The notes: generated from the letters alone by a model not told the origin. Shown: positions 44,854 through 54,637, counted from the first letter of the stretch. The stretch: DNA of 64,000 nucleotides from Adhaeribacter swui (GCF_014217805.1 NZ_CP055156.1:186001-250000), one strand, 5' to 3'. Numbers and translations are program-made.

Positions 44854-45025
44854 GGTGTTGGTAGCGTTAGTTGTTTTTTATATTTGAAATAGCTTCCGAC
44901 TTGTAATAAGTAGCTGGTTTTGTTAAATTTTAAAAAATTAAATTTCCGTAATAGGGCGTTTAGCTATAAATAGATTTTTGAGTTTAAACCTCAGCAATAA
45001 ACATTTTAGGTTTAGTTAAATTAAC

Positions 45026-46156
45026 TTACACGGTAATAAACCGGTTACGCGAAACAACTGCCCAAGTGGTTTTTACCTGGTTATTTTCGACCACGTAGGC
45101 TTTGTCGTGGAGGGCACAGGTGGGGCAGATATGCACCGGAATGCCGTAAAAAACATCGCCCACCTGGTAATTATTGCCCGCAGGTACCTGCACCACCATA
45201 TGTTCTTCGCTTTGCGAAATGGGCTTAACCTCCGGCGCATTCAAAAAGATAACCCGAGGTAAAGGATTTTCGGCGGCAATGGCTTTATGGCCTAAATCCA
45301 GGCAAAGCGTTTGGTCATCAATCCGGGAAATTACCCGGGTAGCCACCAAAGCAGCGTATACAAACGGTTGCTCGGTTAAGGTAGTGCTATACCCGTAATC
45401 CCAGAACACAAACGTACCCGGACTGCATTCTACTCCCGGCCGCTGGGCATGGATGGGAAAAGTAGGTGTGCCCCCGGCCACAATAACAGGAGTTGGATAA
45501 CCCGCCGTTTCAATTTGGTCGGCTAATTGCAATACGGGTTCAAAAGCTTTATCGCAGGCAACTTTCCGGTCGGTGATATCGGGTTGGCGCAAATGCCCGT
45601 CGTAGGCGTGCAAACCCACGGGTTCAATGCCCGCCATTTGACTACAAGCCTGGTACAAAGCAAAAGCTTCCGGTCCGGGAACAATGCCGGTCCGGTTCAT
45701 ACCCACATTTAAATCCAGATAAACCGGTAAGGTTAAATTTTCCCGGTCAAACGTAATGGCAATGCTTTGGGCAATGGTCTCGTTATCTACCAAACACGAA
45801 AATTTGGTGTTGGGATATTTTTGCACCAGTAACAGCAATCGGTATATTTTGGGCCCAACGGGTTGATAAGCCAGCAACACATCCGGCGCTCCCACCTGCG
45901 CCAACATTTCGGCTTCGGCAATGGTGGCGCATTTAAATTTGGTAATGCCGGCATCCAGCAATAGTTGGCTAACTTCCAACATTTTATGCGTTTTCACGTG
46001 CGGGCGCAAGCATGCTACAGCCGGAACCATGCTCTTGAGCAACTGAATGTTTTGTTTTACCCGTTCCGCATAAACCAGCAAAGCGGGCGTATCAACAGTA
46101 TCCATGTTGGTAACCGGGTACCAGGGCTGGGAGTCAGTTTCAGGCAGGATGCTCAT
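45026..46156 (-). CDS. D-threonine aldolase/D-serine dehydratase-like PLP enzyme
   Basis: 376 residues. The N-terminal alanine-racemase-like barrel (about 20-240) has RPHVKTHKM with the Lys expected to bind pyridoxal phosphate, and NVGMNRTGI. The C-terminal domain (about 245-376) has HICPTC near the end, the His and Cys that bind a metal in D-serine dehydratase and D-threonine aldolase. The family cleaves D-3-hydroxyamino acids (D-threonine to glycine and acetaldehyde) or dehydrates D-serine. Aldolase versus dehydratase cannot be decided from sequence alone. It lies between the dipeptidase and RidA genes. Confidence 0.88.
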   Translation of the reverse strand: MSILPETDSQPWYPVTNMDTVDTPALLVYAERVKQNIQLLKSMVPAVACLRPHVKTHKMLEVSQLLLDAGITKFKCATIAEAEMLAQVGAPDVLLAYQPVGPKIYRLLLLVQKYPNTKFSCLVDNETIAQSIAITFDRENLTLPVYLDLNVGMNRTGIVPGPEAFALYQACSQMAGIEPVGLHAYDGHLRQPDITDRKVACDKAFEPVLQLADQIETAGYPTPVIVAGGTPTFPIHAQRPGVECSPGTFVFWDYGYSTTLTEQPFVYAALVATRVISRIDDQTLCLDLGHKAIAAENPLPRVIFLNAPEVKPISQSEEHMVVQVPAGNNYQVGDVFYGIPVHICPTCALHDKAYVVENNQVKTTWAVVSRNRFITV

Positions 46157-46314
46157 GGTTATCTTTTTTCGTTGTTGGTTAGTCGTTGCTCGTTAAAAAA
46201 GGCTCTGGCACCGTATGGAGTTTAAAAAATAAACGCTGAGGAAAGATAAAATCGTAAATTTTTAAAATTTTACATTTCTGATCTTTCCGCCAAAGCTTTT
46301 AAAATCCGATGAAA

Positions 46315-46776
46315 TTAGTGCAGTTCAAATAAAGCTTCAATTTCTACGGGAATGTTATCGGGGAGCGAGCCCATACCTACTGCGCTACGCACGCCAATGC
46401 CGTTTTCTTCGCCCCAAACCTGGGCGAACAATTCGCTGCAGCCATTAATAATAAACGGATGTCGCTCGAAGCTGGAAACGCAATTAACCATTCCTAAAAC
46501 TTTGATAACCCGTTTAACCCGGTTTAAACTGCCTAAATTTTCTTTTAAAGTAGCCAGAATAGCCAAGCCTACTTGCCGTGCCGCCAGTTTTCCTTCTTCG
46601 GGCGTAAAATCCTGACCAATGCGGCCGATAATCAAAGAACCATCTTGTTGCACGGTACCGTGGCCGGAAACGTAGCAATATTTACCATCTAGTAATAAAG
46701 GTTTATAAACCCCCAAAGGTTTGGGAGCGGGAGGTAAGGATAATCCTAATTTTTCGAAATTTGCTTCTGGTGTCAT
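46315..46776 (-). CDS. RidA/YjgF-family enamine/imine deaminase
   Basis: About 153 residues from ATG 46776 (a TTG 21 bases upstream is less likely). Segments KPLGVYKPLLLDGKYCYVSGHGTVQQDGSLIIGRIGQD and GVRSAVGMGSLPDNIPVEIEALFEL are family signatures, with Arg and Glu of the active site in RSAVGMGSL and VEIEALFEL. RidA hydrolyses reactive 2-aminoacrylate and related imines released by PLP dehydratases. Its place next to the D-amino-acid enzyme gene fits this directly. It is probably the first gene of the set: a TATATTTG box on the - strand lies just upstream. Confidence 0.92.
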   Translation of the reverse strand: MTPEANFEKLGLSLPPAPKPLGVYKPLLLDGKYCYVSGHGTVQQDGSLIIGRIGQDFTPEEGKLAARQVGLAILATLKENLGSLNRVKRVIKVLGMVNCVSSFERHPFIINGCSELFAQVWGEENGIGVRSAVGMGSLPDNIPVEIEALFELH

Positions 46777-46794
46777 GGGAACTCGTTGTTTTTG

Positions 46795-46802
46795 CAAATA
46801 TA
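46795..46802 (-). promoter_or_regulatory. Candidate -7 box in front of the RidA gene
   Basis: On the - strand, TATATTTG fits TAnnTTTG and lies 18 bases before the ATG. No TTTG box is found at the usual distance, so it is tentative. Confidence 0.35.
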
Positions 46803-46924
46803 GGAATCCGGTTTATTGTTCGGCCTTTTGCCGGCAGTAAATAGATTTTTACATCCACATAATTTAACCGGAATGCTACTTTATGCCTCAACAAAATCGT
46901 TTTCGGAAGGAAATGGTTGAAAAC

Positions 46925-46963
46925 AAAAAAGCAATCCGGCGCATTAATCCGGATTGCTTTTTT
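46925..46963. terminator. Terminator (both strands)
   Basis: AAAAAAGCAATCCGG (46925-46939) pairs with CCGGATTGCTTTTTT (46949-46963). It is placed downstream of the luciferase-like gene on the - strand and upstream of RidA. Confidence 0.75.
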
Positions 46964-47263
46964 AAATTTTCTAATTTCTACAGCGACAAAGTATTTAAAT
47001 TATCGCACTTAAACTACTTACTTATCGGGTCTGTTTTATACTGAATCTGTTAAGCATTCTAAAATTGAATAATTAAAGCTACCAATTAGGAGCGAGTAGC
47101 ATTTTGAGGAGCTATCCCGTTTTGGTGGTGGAGACACCCCCAAAGGCGAAGGTTGCTTCTAGTTTTATATAGGCTGATAAGCTTCAACACATTGATGTTC
47201 AATAATCATCAATACTAAACCCTAATATCTAACATCTAATGTCTATCATCCAACATCCAACTT

Positions 47264-48292
47264 CTAAATAGTTACGCTGGCCGGTTCCTGTTTTAACTCG
47301 GCAATTAATTCGTAAGAACGAACGCGGGCGGCCTGGTCGTAGATGTGCGACGAAATAATCAGTTCATCGGCTTGGGTGCTATCCACAAAGGATTGCAAGC
47401 TTTCTTTTACCTGCTCCGGATTACCCACGAAAGAATAACGGAGCATTTGTTGTACCGCGTAAGCCTCATTGGCATCCCAAATATCGTCCATGTTATCAAC
47501 GGGGGGTTGCAAAGGCTGCGATTTTCCGCGAATTACGTTAATAAAAGAAGCATACAAACTGGTAGCTAACCGGTGCGCTTCTTGTTCGGTATCCGCGACA
47601 ATGGCATTAAGGGCCACCATGGCATAGGGTTCTTTTAAACTTTCGGAGGGCCGGAAGTTTTCGCGGTACACTTGTAAAGCTGCTTGTAAATACGTAGGCG
47701 CAAAATGGCTGGCAAAAGCGTAAGGCAAACCCATCAGGCCGGCTAACTGGGCGCCAAAAGTGCTAGAACCTAAGATATAAAGGGGCACATTTAAGCCTTC
47801 GCCCGGAATGGCCCGCACCGGCGAGGTACTGTTATCGTTGGATAAATACGTGCGCAGCTCCTCCACGTTATCCGGAAAATCATTGACCGAACCGGTTAAA
47901 CTGCGCCGCAAGGCCATAGCCGTAAGTTGGTCGGAGCCGGGAGCCCGGCCTAAGCCTAAATCAATGCGGTTGGGGTACAACGAAGCCAGCGTACCAAACT
48001 GCTCCGCTACCACCAAGGGGGCATGGTTCGGCAACATAATCCCCCCGGAACCTACTCGGATGGTAGAAGTACCTCCGGCAATATACCCAATTAATACGGC
48101 CGTAGCCGAGCTGGCAATGCCTACCATATTGTGGTGCTCGGCCATCCAATATCGTTTATATCCCAAGCGTTCAGCGGCCTGGGCTAATTCCAAACTATTC
48201 CGGAACGAATCAGCGGGCGTATGTCCGGCCAAAACAGGCACCAAATCCAGCACCGAAACGGGTATTTCCGAAAGTTTTTTCGACTGTGTCAT
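47264..48292 (-). CDS. Luciferase-like (LLM-class) flavin-dependent monooxygenase
   Basis: 342 residues from ATG 48292 (an upstream GTG would add 13 residues). A TIM-barrel of the bacterial-luciferase superfamily: [100 protein letters not shown]. The AEHHN motif and the [13 protein letters not shown] loop place it in the YhbW-like group, which uses reduced FMN or F420. The natural substrate is unknown. It is monocistronic. Confidence 0.92.
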   Translation of the reverse strand: MTQSKKLSEIPVSVLDLVPVLAGHTPADSFRNSLELAQAAERLGYKRYWMAEHHNMVGIASSATAVLIGYIAGGTSTIRVGSGGIMLPNHAPLVVAEQFGTLASLYPNRIDLGLGRAPGSDQLTAMALRRSLTGSVNDFPDNVEELRTYLSNDNSTSPVRAIPGEGLNVPLYILGSSTFGAQLAGLMGLPYAFASHFAPTYLQAALQVYRENFRPSESLKEPYAMVALNAIVADTEQEAHRLATSLYASFINVIRGKSQPLQPPVDNMDDIWDANEAYAVQQMLRYSFVGNPEQVKESLQSFVDSTQADELIISSHIYDQAARVRSYELIAELKQEPASVTI

Positions 48293-48539
48293 TTTTCTAA
48301 ATAAATTTTTTAAAAAATTTAATTTCTTCACTGATTAACAACTCTGCTGGGAAAAACCAGCGGGCATTAGCTTAAGCTTTTATTTTAATTATTCTTTTAA
48401 AATTAAAGCCGCTCCCGGATTTCCAGCTACTGTTATTTTAATTAACAGCATTAACCAGCATAAAGTTTAGGAGTAATTTGGAAGTAGAATTACAGATGCT
48501 AATCTGTTTAAAGGAATAGTCTGTTTTTAAATTTTAAAT

Positions 48540-49262
48540 TTAACTAAGCAGGTAAAAGGCCCCACCGGCCAAGGCGCCCACCAAGGTATTTAAAAAATTA
48601 ACGGCATTATTCGACAGCCAACCTCGGTTTTCCAGAGTAGTTCCCAAAATAGAATCGAAGAAGTTGCCGATGGTACCTGCCACTACAATGCCAAGCACCG
48701 GAGTGCCCCAACCAAAACTAAATCCGTAAATAGCGCTAATAATACCACTTCCCAAAATACCCAAAAGCGTACCCTGCAAACTAATTACCCCATTTTGGCC
48801 CCGCATTGCTTTTTTACCCGTAAGAACGTGGTAAAACCGACGACCATACACGTTGCCCAACTCCGACGAAAGCGTATCGGCGGTAGCAGCGGCAAAACCG
48901 GCGGCCAACATAACCCGGTATACCGTAGCGTGCTCCGGGAAAACCCAGGCTAACAAGCCCATAATGGCCGCTACTCCCCCATTGGCAAAAGCCTGCCCCG
49001 CCGTCCGACGGCCTTTGTTTAACTCGGCCAGTCCTAGACTTTGTTTGTATTTTAATTTCCAGGAAGTGGCCAGGGTACCCAGCACAAAAAAAACACCCAG
49101 CATGATTAAGCCCACGTAACCAGTTCCCAGGAAAATGGCTATGCCCAAAGCTCCCCCGGTAAAAGCGCCAGCCACCGTTAGTTTTCGGGTAACTACGCTC
49201 AGCCACATGCCTAAAATTAAAAAGCCAACTACCCACCAGATATCTGCGCTAAAAACCGGCAT
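48540..49262 (-). CDS. DUF92-family integral membrane protein
   Basis: 240 residues, about six membrane segments. Signature segments: LTVAGAFTGGALGIAIFLGTGYVGLIMLGVFFVLGTLATSWK, then AAGFAAATADTLSSELGNVYGRRFYHVLTGKKAMRGQNGVISLQGTLLGILGSG. Relatives include TMEM19 and the plant phytyl-phosphate kinase VTE6, so a lipid or isoprenoid phosphate kinase-like role is conceivable but unproven in bacteria. It is a single gene. Confidence 0.87.
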   Translation of the reverse strand: MPVFSADIWWVVGFLILGMWLSVVTRKLTVAGAFTGGALGIAIFLGTGYVGLIMLGVFFVLGTLATSWKLKYKQSLGLAELNKGRRTAGQAFANGGVAAIMGLLAWVFPEHATVYRVMLAAGFAAATADTLSSELGNVYGRRFYHVLTGKKAMRGQNGVISLQGTLLGILGSGIISAIYGFSFGWGTPVLGIVVAGTIGNFFDSILGTTLENRGWLSNNAVNFLNTLVGALAGGAFYLLS

Positions 49263-49561
49263 TTTTAAAAAATCAAAATAATGAAAAGAGAACCGAGGGT
49301 GAATATCCAGCTTAAAAATTTAAATTTTTAAAAAATTAATTTTTCAAACCCGTAAAGCGTGCCACTGCTCCCGGTTACACGCGTTAACCCAACCGGTAGA
49401 ACGAAACAATACTGGGATAACATGCTTTACAAGGCAACAAGGTTTTATCTTATTTTGACTGGAAGCCTTAAACCTACAACTTACTCTAACGGGTGCCGTT
49501 AGAACATATTCTAGATTAACCATTTACCCCGCTATTCTTTTTAAGATTATATAACCTGCTT
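49263..49561. other. Divergent spacer
   Basis: No gene. AT palindromes lie near 49315-49340. Nothing else supportable. Confidence 0.4.
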
Positions 49562-49993
49562 ATGTGGATTCTTTTTGCTTTGCTAGCCGCTCTTACTTCT
49601 GCTATTGTAGTTACCTTATCTAAAGCCGCCATTAAAAACGTAGATTCCAGTTTGGTTTTTGCTATTCAGGGCATATTCATTTTGATAATTTCGTGGGGAG
49701 TAGTCACATTTCAGGGCAACCTATCGCACGTAACGCAAATTGAACGCCGCACCTGGTTGTTTTTGGGGATTGCGGGCGTATTAACCTGCATCTCGTCGTT
49801 ACTGGCTTTTTATGCTTTAAAGCTGGGCGATGCCTCGCGGGTATCCCCGCTGGAACGCTTGTCTTTAGTTTTTGCTATTCTTTTTGCGGCCATTTTTTTA
49901 AAAGAACGGGTAGATTGGCCCATTATTCTGGGTGGCCTTTTAATGGCCGGTGGGGCTATTATTATTGCGGTTTACGGCCAGTCTGCTAAATAA
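49562..49993 (+). CDS. EamA/EmrE-like single-domain transporter
   Basis: 143 residues with about five membrane segments: MWILFALLAALTSAIVVTLSKAAIKNVDSS, IFILIISWGVVTF, WLFLGIAGVLTCISSLLAFYALKLGDASRV and PLERLSLVFAILFAAIFLKERVDWPIILGGLLMAGGAIII. The second half carries the EamA motif (ALKLGDASRVSPLERLS, LKERVDW). It is a half-size EamA protein (usually 10 segments), so it probably works as a dimer, like EmrE-type exporters. The substrate is unknown. Confidence 0.82.
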   Translation: MWILFALLAALTSAIVVTLSKAAIKNVDSSLVFAIQGIFILIISWGVVTFQGNLSHVTQIERRTWLFLGIAGVLTCISSLLAFYALKLGDASRVSPLERLSLVFAILFAAIFLKERVDWPIILGGLLMAGGAIIIAVYGQSAK

Positions 49994-50228
49994 AAACGCT
50001 CTCAATCTCCAATAAACAGCTGCTACAAGGCCAATTTCATTTATTTCGTTTAGCAAGATTTTACCTGGTTACTCCTGTTGCCCTGCATAAGAATTTACAT
50101 AGCGTTAAAATAAAATTTTTAAAAATTCTGTAGTTTTCTAAATGAAACCGGGTCCTTTCTCCTTTTATATACTTAAAATCTGAAAAATTTTTAGTAAATT
50201 AGAAAAGCAACGAAGAAAGGAAATTTTC

Positions 50229-50900
50229 ATGAAGATGTTATATAAAATTCATAACAAAGCCAAACCCGCCTTGCTCCTGATGGTAGTGGTACTGATTGTG
50301 CTGGGTAGCAGTTTTATCGAGAAAAGTTTAATGAAAGATATGAACAGTTCGGTTTCTTCTATTTACAAAGACCGTTTGATTCCAGCTTCCGAACTTTTCT
50401 TTATGAACGATTTAATGTACAATAAAAGGTTTATTCTGGACCAATACCTGCTCCACCCCTCCGTTGAGCAAAAAGCCGCAACAACCCGGCAGCTAGCGGC
50501 TTATACCAGGCAAATCGACTCTACCATTCAGAAATTTGAAACTACTTACCTGGTAGATGAAGAAAGCCGGCGGTTGCAAGCGTTTAAAGCAAACATGAAC
50601 CGCTATAATGCCCTGGAGCAGCGATTATTAAGTAACCCGCCCCTATCTGGCAGAAACACCCAGGAAATTGCCTGGATTTTTAAAGCCATTCACCAAGAAC
50701 TGGTTTTACTCAGCGATATTCAGATTAAAGTGGGCAAAGAATTATTGCATAGCTCCGATGCCATACAAGGCAACGCCCGAATTTTAAGCAATTTACAAAT
50801 TGCCGTTATCGTAATTATTACCCTAATCGTGCAACAAGCTTTATTATTGGACCGGCACCCGCTTATTCCAAAAAATTTAAAAAATTTTCGATTAAACTAA
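50229..50900 (+). CDS. Membrane four-helix-bundle sensor without an output domain
   Basis: 223 residues. An N-terminal membrane segment (ALLLMVVVLIVLGSSFI), a helical periplasmic region of about 140 residues (SVSSIYKDRLIPASELFFMNDLMYNKRFILDQYLLHPS), and a second membrane segment (ILSNLQIAVIVIITLIVQQALLL). This is the ligand-binding layout of chemoreceptors (4HB_MCP), but the cytoplasmic signalling or kinase domain is missing. The C-terminus is only about 25 residues. It either works as a stand-alone partner protein or is a degraded receptor. A strong bidirectional terminator follows. Confidence 0.7.
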   Translation: MKMLYKIHNKAKPALLLMVVVLIVLGSSFIEKSLMKDMNSSVSSIYKDRLIPASELFFMNDLMYNKRFILDQYLLHPSVEQKAATTRQLAAYTRQIDSTIQKFETTYLVDEESRRLQAFKANMNRYNALEQRLLSNPPLSGRNTQEIAWIFKAIHQELVLLSDIQIKVGKELLHSSDAIQGNARILSNLQIAVIVIITLIVQQALLLDRHPLIPKNLKNFRLN

Positions 50901-50910
50901 GCCTTACTGG

Positions 50911-50958
50911 CAACCGAAAAAGCCCTTAACTAATCTGAGTTAGGGGCTTTTTCGGTTG
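50911..50958. terminator. Bidirectional terminator
   Basis: CAACCGAAAAAGCCCTTAAC pairs with the mirrored GTTAGGGGCTTTTTCGGTTG (arms 50911-50930 and about 50938-50958). It is A/T-flanked and lies between convergent genes. Confidence 0.85.
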
Positions 50959-51085
50959 TCCTTGCCATCACTTTCATTACTGGATTAAGGCAATCACATT
51001 AAGGTAAAGGCTCCTAATTTGTGTTGGCGACTGGCTGTTAAATTAACGGCATGGTATTAATTTTTAAATTTTTACATTTCTGCAC

Positions 51086-51637
51086 TTACGTTGTAGGCTG
51101 TCCGAAAGTGGCCGTTTCTACTTTGGCTTTTTTGCCCGGCCGCAAGGTTAATTTAAAAATATAATCGTATTTAGAATCGCTAATAGCCCGCACCGGCTTA
51201 GCGGCACCAAAGGTTTCAATAATATCTAGTAAAGTATTACTGTGGCCCGCCACTATAATGGTTTCGCCCGCGTATTTACCGGTAATTAGTTTTTTTAAAG
51301 CGGTGTAGCCATGCGCCGGGTAAGTGCCAATTTCGCGCCCGGCAGCTAACGGGGTTAAGGTTAACCGGGTACGCTTGTACGGCGAAGATAGAAAAACATC
51401 AATTGGAATATTTTGCAAATGCTTTTGTAAGGCTTTGGCCCGGGCGTAACCTGCCGGCGTCAGGTCAGGGTCGTTATCGTCGGGATTAGTTGTACTTTTT
51501 TCGGCGTGGCGCACCAGGTACACAATGGTAGTTTTAGTTTTGGGCGGTTGATCCGGATACAGATTACCCGCCCGGCCTGACCGGTAAACGAAAAACAACC
51601 CGAGTAAAAAGGCAAAAACAGCTACAGTTTTTTTCAT
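51086..51637 (-). CDS. Histidine-phosphatase-family protein (SixA/PGAM-like) with signal segment
   Basis: 183 residues. An N-terminal hydrophobic segment (TVAVFAFLLGLFFVYRSG) is a likely signal peptide or anchor, and then VYLVRHAEKS carries the phosphorylated His (RHxE motif). FLSSPYKRTRLTLTPLA is the usual second block, and IIVAGHSNTLLDIIETFGAAKP contains the second His. Members hydrolyse phosphoesters, and the periplasmic location suggests scavenging of phosphorylated metabolites. The substrate is not defined. It is convergent with the four-helix sensor gene. Confidence 0.85.
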   Translation of the reverse strand: MKKTVAVFAFLLGLFFVYRSGRAGNLYPDQPPKTKTTIVYLVRHAEKSTTNPDDNDPDLTPAGYARAKALQKHLQNIPIDVFLSSPYKRTRLTLTPLAAGREIGTYPAHGYTALKKLITGKYAGETIIVAGHSNTLLDIIETFGAAKPVRAISDSKYDYIFKLTLRPGKKAKVETATFGQPTT

Positions 51638-51792
51638 GCCGCATTATAAGTTGGTTATCATTTTTTGAATAGCAAAAAGCAGTTAAATCAACAGGTATTA
51701 TTAAACTATTTCGGCTAACCTGATTGCTTTAAAACCAGTAAAATAAAGAAGCCGTAAACTCAAAAGAATTTTTAAAATAATTATTTAAACCT

Positions 51793-52110
51793 ATGCCTAA
51801 AAAATCATTTCAGGAATTAATACAGGCTCCCGGCATGCCGGTTTTAGTTGATTTTTACGCAGATTGGTGCGGTCCTTGTAAAACCATGGCACCCATTATT
51901 GAACAGGTTGCTAAAAACCACTCCGGCAAAGTAAAGGTAATTAAAATTAATGTAGATCATAATCAGGCAGTGGCGCAGCAGTATCAGATTCAGGGCATTC
52001 CCACGCTAATCTTGTTTTATCAGGGGCGTATTTTGTGGCGTCAGTCGGGGGTTGTTCCAGCGCATCAACTCAATCAGATTATTGCGCAACAGGTAGCAAA
52101 TGTTGCATAG
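51793..52110 (+). CDS. Thioredoxin
   Basis: 105 residues, the full thioredoxin length, with no signal peptide, so cytosolic. The active site WCGPCK lies in VDFYADWCGPCKTMAP (about residues 24-35). The cis-proline is in GIPTLILFYQGRIL, where thioredoxins have the conserved P. It reduces protein disulfides using thioredoxin reductase, which is not in this window. It is monocistronic. It may be one of several paralogues. Confidence 0.93.
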   Translation: MPKKSFQELIQAPGMPVLVDFYADWCGPCKTMAPIIEQVAKNHSGKVKVIKINVDHNQAVAQQYQIQGIPTLILFYQGRILWRQSGVVPAHQLNQIIAQQVANVA

Positions 52111-52787
52111 TGTAGAGCCAGCAACATTTACCAAATGTAATAAATTTAAAAACAGAGGAAAAAACAATTTGCCGGAATTTGCAAAAAAGCTTCCGGAAAA
52201 AGGATAGTATTTTTTATCAGCTCTCGGAAACAAAAGTATTGCTCCCGAAGGACAATTTTTAAATCTAAAATCCGGGAAAATCTATTTTTTTAAAAATTGT
52301 TAATTAGCCCATTTGCCGCAGTAATAAAACGCAAGCAATACTCTTGTAAGTGATGATAGCGGACTAATAAAATAAAACTAATCTCTCCTGGCGCCCCGGA
52401 AACCAAAACTTGCTTTCATTTAATTTTCTGATTTCAATTAGACCTGAAGGAGCTTCCACAATGCTTGATTATTTTTGTTTACGGCACTCAATCAAATTAA
52501 CGGCTTTAATTATTGCACTTTTTTAATTTTATCCCCTTACTATATTTGAATCATCCTGCTAAACAAAAGTATGAAGCCGAGAAGCGCCCAAGCCACCTGG
52601 TTTGAGAAAAACTCTGGAATCTTCCCCCGTATCTTGTTTTTTAAATAGATTTGTCGAACTAAAACTTACCCTGTAGAATCTGCCTTTTTCAAAAAACTTA
52701 ATTATTTTAAATATAATTTTTCGATAGCATATTAACATTAATTTAGCGCAGCATTAAGGACTTGCGTCTATATAAATTAAGATTTAA
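52111..52787. other. 677-base spacer without a gene
   Basis: No coding frame above about 25 residues. TATATTTG at 52541-52548 is a possible -7 box but the nearest TTG is 25 bases upstream. AT palindromes are near 52143 and 52258. Nothing else supportable. Confidence 0.45.
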
Positions 52788-54134
52788 ATGAGTTATTGGC
52801 TGCAATACAGACAATTTACGGAAGAAAATTTACTAGGTAAGAATAAGCCAGAAATAGAAGATTTGGCTTACTGGCGCGATAAAGTGTTTACAAATGCCAT
52901 TGTATATTTTTTACCGGTAAGTTTAGTAGCATTAATTCCGGGTGTATGGTTGTCTTTAAAAGAAGGTTTATGGTTTTTAGCTATTGTTGATATTGTAACG
53001 GCACTTTCTTTTGTTCTGATAGCTTTTCATAGAAGCCTAAATTTAGCTACCCGGAAAGTTTTAGCTATGGCCATGCTTTACTTGCTGGCCGTGATATTGC
53101 TTCTGTTTTTGGGTTCTTTTGGGCCTGGCTTATTGTATCTGTTAACCATAACAATTTTTACGGCGCTTATTTTCCCGGTGTCTGTTGCCTACAAAAGTAT
53201 TGGCCTTAATTTAATAATCTGCGTTCTTTTTGCTCTCATTATTCATTATAAGCTGCTAAATTCTTCTTTAACGCAGTTATATACTGCAGAATCCTGGATA
53301 GCAGTTTCTTCTAATCTTATTTGTTTGAATGTAGTTTGTGTAGCGCTGTTGGATATGCTGGTTAAGGGTTTACAGAAAACAATAACTCAGGAAGCGTACC
53401 TGCAGATGCAACTAAAAGAAGAAAGCACTAAAATGGAACAACTTATTGAAACCTTAAAGGACAAAAACCACGAATTAGAGCAATTTGCCTTTATCACTTC
53501 CCACGACCTTCAGGAACCTTTGCGTACGATTACTACCGTGGTCGCTGATCTGGAACAACAAAATAAAGGCGACATGGACGAAATGACCTCCATTTACCTC
53601 GGCTTTTTATCGCAATCTGCGGTAAGAATGCGCGCTTTAATAACCGGTCTGCTGGAATACTCCCGCCTGGGGAAAGATAAACTGCTGGAAAAAGTTGATT
53701 GTAATATTATTTTGCAAGAATGTTTAGCCGATTTAAGAACGTACATTCAGGAAAACCAAGCTATTATTACCAGTAGTCCGCTTCCTGAACTGCCGGCCTA
53801 TGGATTAGAACTTAAATTATTGTTTCAGAATCTTATTAGTAATGCAATAAAGTTTCGTAAGAAAAATATTTCTCCGCAGATTAGAATTACTGCCCTACAA
53901 GATAACAATTACTGGGTATTTTCGGTTGCTGATAATGGCATTGGAATTGATGCCCGATTTCAGGAGAAAATATTTGTTATTTTTCACCGGTTGCACTCCC
54001 GAACTGCGTACGAAGGTACCGGTATTGGGCTGGCACATTGCCGGAAAATTGTAGAGTTACACAGAGGTAAAATTTGGGTGGAACCAAATCCGGAAGGAGG
54101 CAGTATTTTTCGTTTTAAGTTACCTGTTATTTAA
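52788..54134 (+). CDS. Membrane histidine kinase with HisKA/HATPase core
   Basis: 448 residues. Six N-terminal membrane segments (about 35-190, including FLPVSLVALIPGVWLSL), a coiled-coil linker (MQLKEESTKMEQLIETLKDKNHELEQ, about 205-232), then FAFITSHDLQEPLRTI with the phosphorylated His239. The HATPase domain has LFQNLISNAIKFRKK (N box), VADNGIGID (G1) and YEGTGIGLAHCRKIVEL (G2). The membrane part has no recognisable ligand domain and resembles 7TMR-like or uncharacterised sensors. The receiver gene follows after 10 bases and is very likely its phosphorylation target. Confidence 0.92.
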   Translation: MSYWLQYRQFTEENLLGKNKPEIEDLAYWRDKVFTNAIVYFLPVSLVALIPGVWLSLKEGLWFLAIVDIVTALSFVLIAFHRSLNLATRKVLAMAMLYLLAVILLLFLGSFGPGLLYLLTITIFTALIFPVSVAYKSIGLNLIICVLFALIIHYKLLNSSLTQLYTAESWIAVSSNLICLNVVCVALLDMLVKGLQKTITQEAYLQMQLKEESTKMEQLIETLKDKNHELEQFAFITSHDLQEPLRTITTVVADLEQQNKGDMDEMTSIYLGFLSQSAVRMRALITGLLEYSRLGKDKLLEKVDCNIILQECLADLRTYIQENQAIITSSPLPELPAYGLELKLLFQNLISNAIKFRKKNISPQIRITALQDNNYWVFSVADNGIGIDARFQEKIFVIFHRLHSRTAYEGTGIGLAHCRKIVELHRGKIWVEPNPEGGSIFRFKLPVI

Positions 54135-54144
54135 ATACATTACT

Positions 54145-54552
54145 ATGAGTAGAAAATTAAACGTTTTGTTAATTGACGATGATGCGACTACTAATTTTTT
54201 ACATAAACGTACTCTAAACAAGACCCAGTTAACCCGAAATATCGAGGTAGCCGAAACGGTTCAAGAAGCTTTAAACTACTGGAAAAGCCCGGATTACGCC
54301 GAACAGGATAAACCAGAACTTATTTTTCTTGATTTGAATTTGCCTGGCCTAACGGGTTGGGATTTTATTGATGAGTATAAAAAAATAGAATCCGGCAACA
54401 ATAATCCGCCTGTAATTTTTATTTTGACCGCTTCAGTAAATTACGACGACGAAAAGAAAGCAAACGGAATTGCCGAGATAGCCGGGTTTCGGCGCAAGCC
54501 ATTAACTGTAGAAATGCTCGACGAAATCGTAAAAAATTACTTTTCGAGCTAA
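54145..54552 (+). CDS. Stand-alone response regulator (receiver domain)
   Basis: 135 residues: one CheY-like receiver and no output domain. Acidic pair and phospho-acceptor: VLLIDDDATT (about 5-14), LIFLDLNLPG (Asp about 60) and ILTASVNYDDE; the Lys is in RRKPLTVEM. Such single receivers (Rcp1-like) act by protein contact or pass phosphate onward. It overlaps no neighbour but lies 10 bases after the kinase and is surely cotranscribed. Final output unknown. Confidence 0.9.
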   Translation: MSRKLNVLLIDDDATTNFLHKRTLNKTQLTRNIEVAETVQEALNYWKSPDYAEQDKPELIFLDLNLPGLTGWDFIDEYKKIESGNNNPPVIFILTASVNYDDEKKANGIAEIAGFRRKPLTVEMLDEIVKNYFSS

Positions 54553-54637
54553 TCTAAAGAAAGATAATAATTTAAGTTCGTTTCTGATATTAAAAACCTG
54601 AAGAAGCTATCTGTATGCGGCACCTTAAAATCTGCAA

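Larger units (their letters stand above)
46777..47263. other. Spacer between RidA and luciferase-like genes
   Basis: No gene. It contains a terminator at 46925-46963 and, near 47219-47268, a run of loosely repeated TCTAACATC/TCATCCAACATCC units next to the luciferase-like stop. The repeat is imperfect and of unknown meaning. Confidence 0.5.

Noticed and set aside
46318-46894. Overlapping short frames near RidA
   Set aside because: They are frame shadows of RidA and its spacer without independent coding signals.
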